Position numbers and translations under genes: made by a program. A stretch of DNA of 64,000 nucleotides. Source: Cavenderia fasciculata (Eukaryota > Evosea > Eumycetozoa > Acytosteliales > Cavenderiaceae). This document shows, in pieces, positions 11,160 through 22,802 of the stretch. The stretch lies in contig NW_004457635.1 in NCBI RefSeq assembly GCF_000203815.1, positions 62,001 to 126,000 on the forward strand. The letters run 5' to 3'. How positions within the stretch are numbered: the stretch's first letter is position 1; the number at the start of each line of letters is the position of its first letter. A model generated the notes under the pieces. The model was not told where the DNA came from, did not search any database, and saw nothing but the letters and a program-made list of their open reading frames with translations.

Positions 11160-11653
11160 TTTTTAATGATTTTATATATATATATATATGTGTATAAAAG
11201 TTTAAGTTGATATTGATACTGATACTGATTGTTGTTGTTGTGAATAAATAAATAAAGAAAAGTTGATTTACTGCTGTATAATTATATTATCTCTTTTATA
11301 CTGCTACTAGTACTGTACTAAAAGAAAGATAAGATAGATGATGATAATAATAATTAAAAGCAGAGAGACTAAAGGTTAGTTGAATATAGGACAGGTGAAG
11401 CTAAGTTTGGTTTTTTTGTTGGTCTGTTAGAAAGAAAAAGTGAATTTTTCAAATAATTTTTATTTGTTGTGGGTTTTGATCACAGTGTGATGTGTGTTAA
11501 AGGAATACTGTCACAACTCAAATTCTTTCCGTGAAAATTTTATTTTTTTCATAAAGGTGTGAATCTATCTTTCGTCTAAGTAATAATAATACTACGACAC
11601 TTTCACTTTTCGATATCAATCAACTTGCTTGTATAAGAAAACATTGACAAAGA
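11160..11653. other. Cortexillin 5' flank, no gene seen
   Basis: AT-rich promoter-side spacer with a short TA repeat (11174-11187) and no recognisable gene. Confidence 0.5.
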
Positions 11654-11878
11654 CTAACCATCCTTTCTTTGCTTTTTGATTGTTTGATGATGAGTTATTG
11701 GAACATCTTCATCGGTGTCTTCGTCTGGGAACCCATTGTTATTATTATTGTTGTTATTATTATTTTGATTTACAGTTGTGGTCGTCGAACCCTTTGAAAC
11801 ATTGTCTTCATTGTCATCGGGTGTTTGTCTTTTTTTAACAAAAACACTTGACCAAATATCTTTGTTGGTATTAGTGTT

Positions 11879-11920
<42 letters not shown>

Positions 11921-13422
11921 GTTATTATTTCCAAAGATCTTTGGTTTAGGAGTATCTTTTTGGCGTTGATTATTATTGGACTTTGAAGGAGGAGGTGTAG
12001 AACTATTAATATTATTATTATTAATATTATTATTTTTTGTTTTACCAGCAGTAGCCGAGGGTGAAGAACTTTGTTTGGATTGCTGTTGGTGTCGTTTTTT
12101 ATCTGTACAATTTACAATGATTAAATATTTTAATTTCAACATGTGATGATTTGTTAGCAAGTATTGATTATAATTTCCCCAAACTTTTAAGAATCCATCC
12201 ATCCATCCATTTGGTTGTTTAATCTCTGTAGAATATACTAAATCTCCAGATGGTATATATGTATTATCATCGACACTAAAATAAATAAATAATACAAATG
12301 TGTTTAGAATATAATTGTGAGTTGATTAAGTATAGATTGTATCCATACTTGATTCTATTTTGGGGATTTGGAGTATATTTTCCAGTTAATTGTAATAATT
12401 GATTTCTGTCAGTTATAGTGTCATAAATATCTTTACAATAGACAAAACGTTCCGATAAAGATTTCTTGGTGTTATTATTATTATTATTATTATTCTCATC
12501 ATTATCCTCTGGATCAGTATCTTGATCATCATTAAAATTATTGATAGCATCCATATATTGACGACTACGATCCTTGTCAATGAGAGAGTCAACCGGTATT
12601 TTTATGGATCGATAGTTTACTTCAAACAACATTAATATTCCTTTATTGGAACTAGTCTTTACTATATTGTTTCCAATCTCTCTTTCAAATGTCAATAAAC
12701 CAATATTCCTACAACATGCAACAACATTATCAAATAATGATACTACAAACATACAAATACAAATATAGATATTAATAAAATATTATTATTATTATAGTAA
12801 ACATGTATTGATACATACTAGCTTGATAATCAGTATAGGGATTAGTTGAAGTTTGTACTCCATTTAATATTTTAGCAGCTACACTTGACATGATACAACC
12901 ATACCAAAGTAATGGTCGTTTAGGTGCATCTGGCATTCTATTAGAGCCTACTCCAAGTGGTCTTGGAATAGTAGTAGTCGTAGTAGTAGTCGTTGCTAGC
13001 GAATTAGCAATAGCAATTTTAAAATCCTCATCATCGTCATCATCATCAACATTGAATATTTGGTCATTGACATCAATGACGACGGGTTGATGCATAGTCT
13101 TGTTGACAGTCTTTTCTGGGAATGATTTAAACTTGTCACTTTCTCTACATGCCTCTAAGATATCTTGACATTGAATGTCATATTTCAAAGACTCTAATGA
13201 CAGACCAGTGTGAATATACTTTTCAATAGATTTGTAGATAAAGGATGATCGATTCAATGGTTGAATATCAACATTTAATTGTTTTAATAATCTTGCACAT
13301 TCTTGTTCTGACTATATATTGGTTGATGAAAAGTTAGATATCATATGTATGATGATGATGATAATGAAATCATTTACACTCCAATGATATATGGTAAATA
13401 ATCAAACACATACGAATGACAT
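11654..13422 (-). CDS. PARP-like protein with embedded ubiquitin-interacting motif; catalytic triad degenerate
   Basis: Four exons (13422-13414, a 9-nt first exon encoding MSF; 13311-12819; 12742-12349; 12275-11654) give 505 residues. The body aligns with PARP1/2-type catalytic domains. LNVDIQPLNRSSFIYKSIEKY matches the lead-in helices. LLWYGCIMSSVAAKILNGV takes the place of LLWHGSR..N...IL..GL. GILMLFEVNYRS, then TGKYTPNPQNRI and VDDNTYIPSGD, match the GKTTPDP and DGVDVPLG blocks. NYNQYLLTNHHMLKLKYLIIV replaces NEYIVYD..Q...KYL. The NAD-site His is Tyr and the catalytic Glu is Gln, so transferase activity is unlikely. An acidic run with EDFKIAIANSL (about residues 90-105) fits the UIM consensus and sits in an insertion inside the domain. 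The last 150 residues are Asn/Ser/Thr-rich with one 17-Asn-type run. I infer a pseudo-enzyme that binds ubiquitin or ADP-ribose-linked targets. Confidence 0.75.
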
Positions 13423-14475
13423 TCTGTCTTATCTATCTATTTGTCTATCTGATCCACAATACAAAAAAAAAAACAATATATATCAATGAAAACTATCTGT
13501 CTCTCTCTCTCTGCAGCAGAACTAACTCTTAATTTTCATCTTCCAAGAAAATATATTAATCTCAAATAATATACTTTAGAGATAGTAAGTATAGTATAGA
13601 GATTTATACATATAACACTTAGGTGTACCATTACAAGTATTTATCCGCGCAACATGTAATAGTAATGCATGACACCAAGGAGATGGTTTCGTGATGGAAA
13701 CCCTGTTATATTACATTCTTTGAAAAAAGTTGTTTGGTTTTTTTTTATTGTGAAGACGGTCGCAGTTCATTTTTTCACTGATGGAAGGAGGAAGGTCTTT
13801 GACAACATCCATTCATTCATTTTTTAATTAACTTAATTTATTTATTTATTTATATTATTTATATTATTTATATTTGTTTATATTGTTTGGATATCTATCT
13901 ATCTATTTATCTATTTATCCATCTTTTATTTAAAATAGCACTTAACTTTGTCGATTTCTTTATCATCATCACCTGAACAATATATTGTAAGTTAACAACT
14001 TCATTCATTCATTCATTCATGTGCGCATATTAAACAACTGTAGTAGTAGGATGGTCGACTCAAGAAAAGAAAGAGAGAAAGAGAACAGGAGTTCAGTTTA
14101 TGTGGGTAGTGATAGAGTGGGTGGGTGTGACAACACTGCTCTGCTTTGGGAAGTGTTTTGAAGTGTGACACAGAGAGAGAGAGTAAAAGAATAATTCAAG
14201 CAAAAAGAAACCCATCTTACGACTTTTTAATAGTTTGTTTGTTTGTTTAGTTTGGAGTTATATATATACTTGTTTATTACTGTCGTTATTTTATTTCTCT
14301 ACACTTCATTGTTGTTATTATTATTATTATTATTATCAGACTTACTAATATTAGATCAATCAATCAATCAATAGATTTTAGATAATTTGGAACATTCGTT
14401 TCCAATTCATTATTAGTTTGTACATTATTATTATTATTAGATATTATTTATTGTAAACACAAAGAGTAATCAAGA
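13423..14475. other. 1-kb divergent promoter region, no gene seen
   Basis: This lies between the start of the PARP-like gene (minus) and the Hip1r gene (plus). It contains AT microsatellites, ATT and CTAT repeats, short GA runs and a TTTG repeat near 14235. No tRNA or other RNA gene is visible. Confidence 0.5.
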
Positions 14476-17400
14476 ATGAGTGAATTTGAACAAACCGTTC
14501 ACAAGGCAACCAATTCAAAAATTACTGCACCAAAGAGAAAACATGTTAGAGGTAAATTACACACATATATATATATAATGATGATTATATACTTTTGGTG
14601 ATTAATATTAATATTCAATCATATGATTTGTAGCAATTGTATTGACATGTTATGCTGATAATAGTGCAAGACCATTTTTCAATGAAATATACAAGAGACC
14701 ATTAGACACTAATGATGTAGTCTGTTATAAAGCTTTAACAACTATTCACAAGGTGGTTCAAGAAGGTCCAAAAAATGTATGTATCCAACAACAATTGTTT
14801 ACTTTTGAAATCATTCATTTCATTTCATTTATTCCAATTTCTCTTTCTTCTTCTTCTTTTTTAGGTATTAGCAGATACTAGTAAAAAGATTAATTGGTTT
14901 GAAAGTTTGAGAGCACATTGGAGTAGATATCCCGATACAAAGGGATTCGGTCACTTGATTGCCGAGTATTGTACATTTTTCGTTGACAAGATCCGATTCC
15001 ACATTGCACATCCAGAGTTTGATGGAGGCCTTTCCATTGAAAACTTTCAAAAGAATAACAAGTTTGAAGATGTCGAGATTGATCGCAGTATCCAAACTGT
15101 CAGTCATTTGATGGACTTGCTCGACGCAGTATTTAGAATGCAAAATGCCGTCGTCGACGCTGCCCCATACAATGACTGCAAAACTTCCTCTTTTATCCCC
15201 CTCGTCCTAGAGTCTTACGCAATCTATTTATTAGTAGTTCAATTTTTAACTGCTCTTGTTGATAGTATGTAAAAATAATAATTAAATTAATAATAATTAA
15301 AAATATATATTAATAATATATATATATATTAACATGTTTCTTATTTTGTTTAGAGGTAGATACAATGGAAGTGATTGAATTTGCAATTCAAAGATTTTAT
15401 ACGCAATATCAGACATTGAGAAACTTTTATCTCAATGCCAACGCAATCAATAGTGTGTCGAGTGTGATTGCTGTTCCCAACTTGCCACCCGATCCCCCTA
15501 AATTCATTCGTAAGCGTCGTGAGGCACCCAAGCAACGTCCACCTCCCAAGGAGTTGTCGCCACCACCTGTGCGCCAGGAGCTGCCCCCTCCAGTACCCGA
15601 GGTGACACAGATCCCCGTGCCCGTGCCAACACCCGTGTTTATCCGTCAGACTGTGCCAGTCTATGCCAACCCATTCATGCAACAACAACAGGACAATAGT
15701 ATGTGGGGAGGCCAGTTTGGTGGAGGCGGCCCACAAATGCAATATCAACAACAACCTCAACAACAAATGATACATACACCTCCACAACCAATGCAAATGC
15801 CTCAACAACCACCTCCACAACAACAATTCGATCATAACAAACAATCACAATGGGTTACATTCAACAATGAAGAAGAGACTAATAATCGATCACGTTCACA
15901 GAGCCAACAAGCTCCTTTGGAGAAAAAGGAGGCTCAGTTGGTGCAGAGCAGTGGGTCGCCGACATCGTCGCTTCCATCGACTGCATTGTCTGGAGGTAGT
16001 TCGTCGGCTGAAAAGACGCGAGTCATCACCAAGGTCATTACCAAGACGGTCAGCAATACGGCCGAGTTGAATGCTTTGCGTGCACGTGTCGAAGAGCTCG
16101 AGAAGTTGTTGGCAGAGGAACAAGACAAGAACAAAGCATTGCAACTCAGATTGTCAGAGCGTGAGGCAATGATCCAAGAGGTGACTGTTGCCCGCAAGCG
16201 TCTCGCCGAGATGACAGACTCCAACAACACTTACACTTCAGAGGTGGTCAAGCAAAACGAGCAGTTGCGTGAACAGTACATGGCATTACGTGACTATTAC
16301 GAGAAGCAACGTTTGACACGTCTCGAAGCTGACTTTACCAATGTTCAAAAGTCGCTCAACGCATACATCTCGTCGCTTGACAACCCCAACAACCTTGGCA
16401 ACCCCGATGCTACCCACCAACTCGTCATTGAAGATTTGGCACACCACATGTCACAGGCACAAAGCTTGTTGAACTTGTGTAGCAAGGAAGGTGATATTCC
16501 AGAGATGGATATTTTCGGCGCAGTCAACTTGGTGAGTGACTCGCTCAAGAACCTCTTTTCCGATGCCAAGGGTGCATCGCGTTTGATTCTCGACCAGGGA
16601 TTGCAGAGTCGTTTCCTCGACGCTGCACGTCGTATTGGTGGATTGACACAAAACTTGTTTGAGAGTGTTCGTTTGCAGGGTGGTCAATGTCAAGATGAGG
16701 AGGACCGCAAGCGTATGGCTGCTGGCGTGTCATCCCTTCAAAAGGGTGTAGGAGAGTTGGAGAATCTTGCTAGAACTGCCGAGAATGCTCAAGCAGCCGA
16801 CGAGAAGAAGCTCGAGGACCAAGGATTCGATCTCGACGACTTGGCTGAACGCGAGCTTATGGCCGCTGCCAAGGCCATCGAAGATGCCGCCAACTCGTTG
16901 CTTGCCGCCAAGGCCAAGCGTCCACCTAAAAAAGAGGGAGAAATGCCAGATGTGCAAGAGGCAATTCTCGAGGCTGCCATGGCCATCACATCGGCCACAT
17001 CGACTTTGGTCGGTGCTGCCACGCTCGCACAAAGAGAGCGTGTTGAAAAGGGTCGTGCTGGAGGACCAAATGGCCCACTCTACCGTCGTGACCCTACATG
17101 GGCTGAAGGTCTCATTTCAGCTGCCAAAGCTGTCGCTGCCACCACACGTGCATTGGTCGATACTGCCAACAAGGCTGCCAGCGGACAAGAAATCCCAGGT
17201 GGTACCGAGGAAGCACTCATTGCCACCTCCAAGGCTGTCACTGCTGCCACCTCTCAACTCGTCGCTGCCTGCAAGTCCAAGAGTGACATCAACTCACCAT
17301 CCCAACACAAATTGTCCAATGCTGCCAAAAGCGTCCAACATGCCACCAACCTTTTGGTCGCTGCTGCCAAGGCTGTTGCTGCCAATGTCGCCGCCGAAGA

Positions 17401-17560
17401 AGAAATTGACTTTAGTGGTCTCACCATCACTGGTTTCAAGGTCAAAGAAATGGAACAACAAATGGCTATCCTTCGTCTCGAAAAAGAATTGGAATATGCT
17501 AGAAAGGGTCTAAGTGGTATGAGAAAACAACAATATCAAGATTCTGCTCCCTCAATTTAA
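14476..17560 (+). CDS. Hip1-related/Sla2 endocytic adaptor (ANTH + coiled coil + I/LWEQ)
   Basis: Four exons (14476-14551, 14634-14776, 14865-15264, 15354-17560) give 941 residues. The ANTH domain (about 1-270) starts with VHKATNSKITAPKRKHVR, the basic PIP2-binding surface, and contains ALTTIHKVVQEGP. Residues 248-370 are Pro- then Gln-rich, a likely clathrin/SH3 partner region. Residues 435-535 are a Glu/Arg/Leu coiled coil for dimerisation. The C-terminal 661-935 block is the actin-binding I/LWEQ (THATCH) module, with repeated Ala-rich helices (AAKAIEDAANSLLAAKAK, AAAKAVAANVAAEEEIDF) and the distal latch helix KVKEMEQQMAILRLEKELE. The protein links clathrin coats and PIP2 membranes to actin. 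Codon use in the last exon is markedly GC-rich compared with the flanks, as in highly expressed genes. Confidence 0.95.
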
Positions 17561-18251
17561 ATTAATAATTAATAATAATAATAATAATGTAAACAAAATA
17601 GACAATTCAAAAGAGAGATTATTTTTAATAAATATATATAAAACAATATTACATATTAATCTTTTAAAAATGATGATGGGGATAATTAAAGTAGTTGGAT
17701 ACTATTTTATTTGAGGAATTGGAATCAAAATGTCTCTTTTGGGATATATCCAGAACTCGGAACATGAGATTGATGATTAGTGGTGATGTTCAATGTTGTT
17801 TCAAATATGAGGATGGTTGAAAATCCTGAGATTCTTTGGAATAAGGATACAGGTGTCTCTTGATAAACACCAGAAGGTAAAAAAAAAAACGAAAAAATTA
17901 ATTTATTAAATATCTCTCCAATTCTTTGAACATTCGTTGAATAAAATGTACGACATTTATGCCATCATAGTTATATAATTTATCTGATTATCTTAAAACC
18001 GTGGGTTAAGCATCGATCGATGACGAATATCTCAACATTCCCACTGGGTTGTTGTCTCTTGGTTACATCTTGTTCGTAAAAACCAAAGGAATCAGAGAAA
18101 TGAGCAGCTGCTCATTGTAGTTGTATACAATTGTAGTTCCAGAACTAACTTTTATACAAAACATATATATACATTTATCATTTTAGTTGTTTAGTTATGT
18201 AAATTAAATATTATCTTATTTATATATATTTTAATATTTACACAGAGTAGA
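17561..18251. other. Intergenic region with an 18-bp palindrome
   Basis: This is 3' flank of Hip1r and 5' flank of the ankyrin-type gene. A perfect 18-bp palindrome centred on CAGCTG lies at 18101-18118, about 135 bp before the start codon. I see no other gene. Confidence 0.55.
18101..18118. promoter_or_regulatory. 18-bp perfect palindrome upstream of ankyrin-type gene
   Basis: AATGAGCAGCTGCTCATT reads the same on both strands. It has an E-box-like CAGCTG core and lies upstream of the start at 18252. A role as a dimeric factor site is inference only. Confidence 0.4.
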
Positions 18252-19670
18252 ATGATAACTTCAACAACGGCAACAACAACAACAACAACAACAACAACAA
18301 CTTTTAGATTATTTAGAAATGTTATAAATAACAAATATTTATGGAGATTAATTATAGGATGTATTAAAGATATACATCAACAAAAGTTTACAGATTACTT
18401 TTGTTCAGATGTTGTTAAAGTTTATAGTTGGAATCAACTACTTGTAACACCAAGAGTCTTGTTACAGTACAATTATTTCGATTATTATATCGAGTACAAG
18501 GAACGTAATTTACAATGTTATTCAAGTGATACTGGTGAGTACTGGAGTGCTCGGGAAGTAGTGTTGCTCAATTTGGAGAGCAAGATTGATAGTGTCGGAT
18601 TTGTTAGACGTTACTATCAAAAGTACTGGGACAATACCTTTAACAGTGGATGGAAGTTCTTTTTACGATCTTTGGCACAGTTGCCCAAAGAACCGGCCAA
18701 TGCTGGGTCGGTTGGGAGTCGTGACGATATCAAGTTACTTGACGAGATGTTGGAGCGTTTTGGGAAGTCACCCGAGTCGAGGAAACCCGTCGACTTTATC
18801 GATTATGCATGCGATATTGAAAAGTATGAATACTATCTCGCCAAAGGCTACAAGAGTACCAATCCAATGGAGAGAGCAGCTGCAAGGGGCGACTTGGAGA
18901 TGGTCAAGTATCTGCATTGTAGACACTCTCCTCCTCTTCATGGATACAGCACTCTGTCTTGGTACTTTCCAATCAGTCAGGGTAACATTGACATTGTGCA
19001 ATACTACTACCAACAAAACATTCCAGTTGGATTCAATCATTTCCACATTGAAGATTGTTGTTCCAATGGTCATTTGGCAATGCTACAACTACTGTATCGC
19101 ATGTCACCCAATCATCCTGGTTGGGAGGGAGGTGAGTATATTCGAGCGGCTGCCAAGAATGGACATTTTAAAGTGGTAGAGTGGCTGCATTGCAATATTC
19201 CCAACAGCTCGAGTCGACACGACCTCACAACATCCATGGTGCACACTAGAAGGTTTCCTCAAGGTTGTGAACAGATTTCATTGTATCTCATTGAAAATAG
19301 ACCAGAGTTGTTGGATGACGAGCATCTATTGTCGTCAGCGTGTCAAAGCGGAAGCTTCACCATTTTTAATAAAATATGGAGTCTTGGTCGACCGATGGAT
19401 AGAGTCAAAGGTACTCCTTCTATGATATCTATTGTAGAGGGTGGAAACATAGAAATCATTTCTTTTCTCAATGACAACCATCCCTACCCCAGAGACATTT
19501 GTACGTCGATGGGTATCTCTCGTGCCATTCAAATCGGAACCATTGAAATACTCCAATTCCTCCACTCCCATTGTCCATCTGTATTTAAAGGTGATTATAA
19601 TACTGAGCTCACCATTCAAAGTAGACCTAAATATATTAAACAATTCTTTATAGATAATAAACTTGTTTAA
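18252..19670 (+). CDS. Dictyostelid ankyrin-repeat-type protein
   Basis: A single exon encodes 472 residues. The first 25 residues are Thr-rich. A family N-terminal motif follows (VINNKYLWRLIIGCIKDIH), also seen at the start of the second ankyrin-type gene of this window (IIKNKYLWRKILGHVPTIH). From about residue 200 there are degenerate ankyrin-like units: ERAAARGDLEMVKYLH, QGNIDIVQYYYQQN, NGHLAMLQLLYRM, NGHFKVVEWLHCN, GNIEIISFLND and IGTIEILQFLHSH. Such proteins form large, fast-changing families in dictyostelids. The N-terminal motif may be an F-box-like or other adaptor segment, but I cannot prove this. No enzyme domain is present. Confidence 0.8.
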   Translation: MITSTTATTTTTTTTTTFRLFRNVINNKYLWRLIIGCIKDIHQQKFTDYFCSDVVKVYSWNQLLVTPRVLLQYNYFDYYIEYKERNLQCYSSDTGEYWSAREVVLLNLESKIDSVGFVRRYYQKYWDNTFNSGWKFFLRSLAQLPKEPANAGSVGSRDDIKLLDEMLERFGKSPESRKPVDFIDYACDIEKYEYYLAKGYKSTNPMERAAARGDLEMVKYLHCRHSPPLHGYSTLSWYFPISQGNIDIVQYYYQQNIPVGFNHFHIEDCCSNGHLAMLQLLYRMSPNHPGWEGGEYIRAAAKNGHFKVVEWLHCNIPNSSSRHDLTTSMVHTRRFPQGCEQISLYLIENRPELLDDEHLLSSACQSGSFTIFNKIWSLGRPMDRVKGTPSMISIVEGGNIEIISFLNDNHPYPRDICTSMGISRAIQIGTIEILQFLHSHCPSVFKGDYNTELTIQSRPKYIKQFFIDNKLV

Positions 19671-19735
19671 TTAAACAACACTAAGCAATAATATTATTAT
19701 TAGTTTTGATCATTATTTATTTTATTTTAATTTAA

Positions 19736-21118
19736 TTAGAGAAAAGGATTACCAGATTTAGATTGATCAACTGATTGAGTATTTGGTACTTCACGTAATT
19801 GATCATCATATTTACTCTTGTATAATGCCTTTCCATTACTACCTTTACCCAATTCCTTTTCCATTTTTTTATCAGATTCACGTTTGGTCTTTTCCTCTTC
19901 CTTTTTCTTCTTTTCCTCTAGTTTCTCTGCCTTTTTTCTTTCCTTTTCTGCCTTTTTAGGTGATTTTCTCTTGAGTGAAAAGTCGCTACCTCTGTCGACA
20001 CTACCAATGATCTCGTCCATCTTTCTACCTTGACCTTGCACTTCACTGTGCGTAGAAATGGCAATATTTTTCAGATCCTGGAGAATGAACCCCATTTCCT
20101 CCAAATGTTCATCCTCTCGTTTGATCCACTCGGCTCTTTTAATAAATTCATTGTCTGCAATATCATATTCAGTGACCATTGAAATTTCCTTGGCATTGGC
20201 CATCGATTTCTCTGTTTCACTACCATATCTATTCCACATTTTCTTTGATAATCCGCCACCTTCTTCATCATTGATTTCTTTCTTTACTCTTGGTTGTTGT
20301 TGTGGTGAGTCTCCAACTGGTACCATTCCATTTGAAACTGATGATGTTGTTGGTGAATATACATAAGATCCATTGACAGATGCATCATGATTTAATTTAT
20401 CATTTTCTCTTTTTTGATAGATTTTTCCATTTGCATCATGTCTTGATTTAACATAATTTACTTCATGATGAATTTCTTTCTACACACAAAAATAAATCAA
20501 CATTTTATAAATTAGTTAGAATGTTTCATTTTAAATAATTAATTATTTAAAGTATTAATTTGTTTGTAACTTACTGGTTTTGGTTCTTTTTCTTTTTGTT
20601 TCTTTTTTCCTCTAAGCATATATTTATTAAATCTTTTATATTTTCCTAATCCTTTAACTTGTCTAAAATAAATAAATCATTATCAGTTAGAGATTTCTTA
20701 CTTTTAATTTTAATTTAATCTCTGAGTTTACATACTCTTCTTGTTCAGCAGACAATTTAGAAATATTATTAAGTTGTTCAGTTTGTGAACCCAATTTCAT
20801 CAAGGTGTCAACACCTTTGCCATGAGTTTCTCGAAGTGTTTCCAACATCTTGCCTGTTCGTTCAGTATTGTTATATTTTGATTCCCATTCATCCAATCTT
20901 TGTTGAATCTCTTGTTCATACATTTCAGCAGACATGCCAACATTACTACTGTATCCAGAACCCTCAGAGGAGTAGGATGGAGGAGGAGCAATGTTGTTTG
21001 ATCTTGCTCCTCCCTTTTTGTCACCAATTAAATTCCTTAAATTCTCTTTGTGAATGTCTTCAGAAGACATTTTTGGCGATGTTGGGTCACTAGCCATATT
21101 TGTTGTTTGTTTATTCAT
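19736..21118 (-). CDS. SNAP-25/Sec9-like Qbc-SNARE
   Basis: Three exons (21118-20736, 20662-20575, 20479-19736) give 404 residues. The first SNARE motif (Qb, about residues 75-140) reads RTGKMLETLRETHGKGVDTL then MKLGSQTEQLNNI, with the zero-layer Gln in SQTEQL. It continues across the intron to QVKGLGKYKRFNKY. The second motif (Qc, about 270-320) contains EDEHLEEMGFILQDLKNIAI then HSEVQGQGRKMDEI, again with a central Gln. The linker lacks the Cys cluster used for palmitoylation, as in Sec9 and SNAP-29. Such proteins join a syntaxin and an R-SNARE to drive membrane fusion. Unusually, the Qc helix is followed by about 80 residues rich in Lys/Glu (KKAEKERKKAEKLEEKKKKE). The start has a second in-frame Met at residue 8. 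Confidence 0.85.
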
Positions 21119-21708
21119 CTTGTGTGTTGACTACTACTACTAAATAGCTATCCTTTTATAATTCTTATTATTACACTCTCTTCTCTCTTTCTCTGTCTAA
21201 GTTCAACTAGTTTGTTGTTGTATTCTTTCTTTCTTTCTTTTTAAAAAAAAACAACTGATATTGGTTGTTGTGTTGAGTAAACAAGAAACTATAGTACTAG
21301 TAGTATTATTATTGTTAAGTAGCTACATTTATCCTAATGAGAGAGGGACGAATGAATAATAAAAAATATTAAAATATTAATTTTAAAATGTAATGACGAA
21401 AACCCAAATTTGGAACGTCGTCGAAATGTAAGGGCGGTACAAAGAGGAGAGGAGGAGGTCGCTGTAAGTGTTTGAATAAATAATATCTCTAAAGTGTTGA
21501 GAATAAATAATATTTATTTACATGATGATACTGTCTCTCTCTATTCTCTCTTGATTTCAATCAATTATATTTGAATAATAAATAGGGAAAAGGATAAATA
21601 ATGAAATTAATTAAAATTAAAAATTGAAAGAAGCAGTCCATTCTTTTCAAAAAACTACCTAACAAACGAGCTATAGTTTAATATAACATTACAGAGAGAA
21701 TAGTAAAG
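21119..21708. other. Divergent promoter region, no gene seen
   Basis: This lies between the SNARE gene and the epimerase gene. It is AT-rich with TTTC and ATT runs and a local GC patch at 21415-21470 (containing GGGCGG). No RNA gene was recognised. Confidence 0.5.
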
Positions 21709-22602
21709 ATGACAACAACCACATTGAAACCTATCATTTGTCCTTCATTGCTATCAAGTGATTTTGCCTTTTTGGCTAGAGATGCAAACCATATGTTGGA
21801 TTGTGGAGCTGACTGGTTGCACATGGATGTTATGGTAAGAAGATGAAGAATACTATGACATGATGATTTCGAAATTAACTAACATTATATTATATCTATA
21901 ATAGGATGGGTAAATAGAATGCAAAAAGATGAATGATGATTCATATTAATTAGTTAGTTTAAGCAACTCTCAGTAACTATTACTTACACTCCTATCTATC
22001 TATCTTTTTGTTTGTTTTTTAGTCATTTTGTACCAAACCTTACAATAGGGGCACCAGTTATAAAGAGTTTAAGAAAACATACAAAGGGACATTTAGATTG
22101 TCATTTAATGGTAACCAACCCAGAGACATTGATCGATGACTTTAAGAATGCAGGTGCCGATGGTATTACATTCCACATTGAAGCTACTGCCAACAGAGCT
22201 GGTGGTGTAGACATTACAGCCGACGTTATTAAAAAGATTAAAGCTGCAGGTATGCAATGTGGTATCTCTATCAAACCAAAGACACCAGTCGATGTATTAT
22301 TCCCATTCCTCGATGATTCTGTCAACATTGTCGACTTTATTCTCATTATGACTGTTGAGCCAGGATTTGGTGGACAGTCATTCATGCAAGATATGATGCC
22401 CAAGGTATCTACTCTTCGTCAACGTTATCCAAATCTTAATATCCAAGTCGATGGTGGTATCGATCCAAACACCATTGGTACCGCCGCTCAAGCCGGCGCC
22501 AATATTGTCGTTGCCGGTTCTTCTCTTTTCAAACCAGGTCAAGATCCAAAAGATACCATTCAATTATTCAAAGATACAATCAATAAATACAATCAACACT
22601 AA
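21709..22602 (+). CDS. rpe: Ribulose-phosphate 3-epimerase
   Basis: This enzyme interconverts ribulose 5-phosphate and xylulose 5-phosphate in the cytosolic pentose phosphate pathway. Three exons (21709-21834, a 5-nt microexon 21905-21909, 22023-22602) give 236 residues, a normal length. Motifs are [53 protein letters not shown] and VDGGI. The metal-binding His and catalytic Asp residues are all present. The family block MDGHFVPN is only restored if the 5-base exon GATGG, flanked by ATAG and GTAAAT, is included. Skipping it would leave the frame wrong. The gene is divergent from the SNARE gene. Confidence 0.95.
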
Positions 22603-22802
22603 TAGCTCTCTATTAATAACAATGTAAGATTAAAACAAACAACAATATAAATAATTAAACTTTTTGAGCTTTCAAACCAAATCTACATGTTTTTGCAAGA
22701 TCTTCAACTTCATTTTAATTAAAAGTTGTATTATCATTTAGTTTTGTTTTAGTAAAGTAATTAAGGAGTAGTAGTAGGATACTGTTGTATTGGTATTAGA
22801 GA

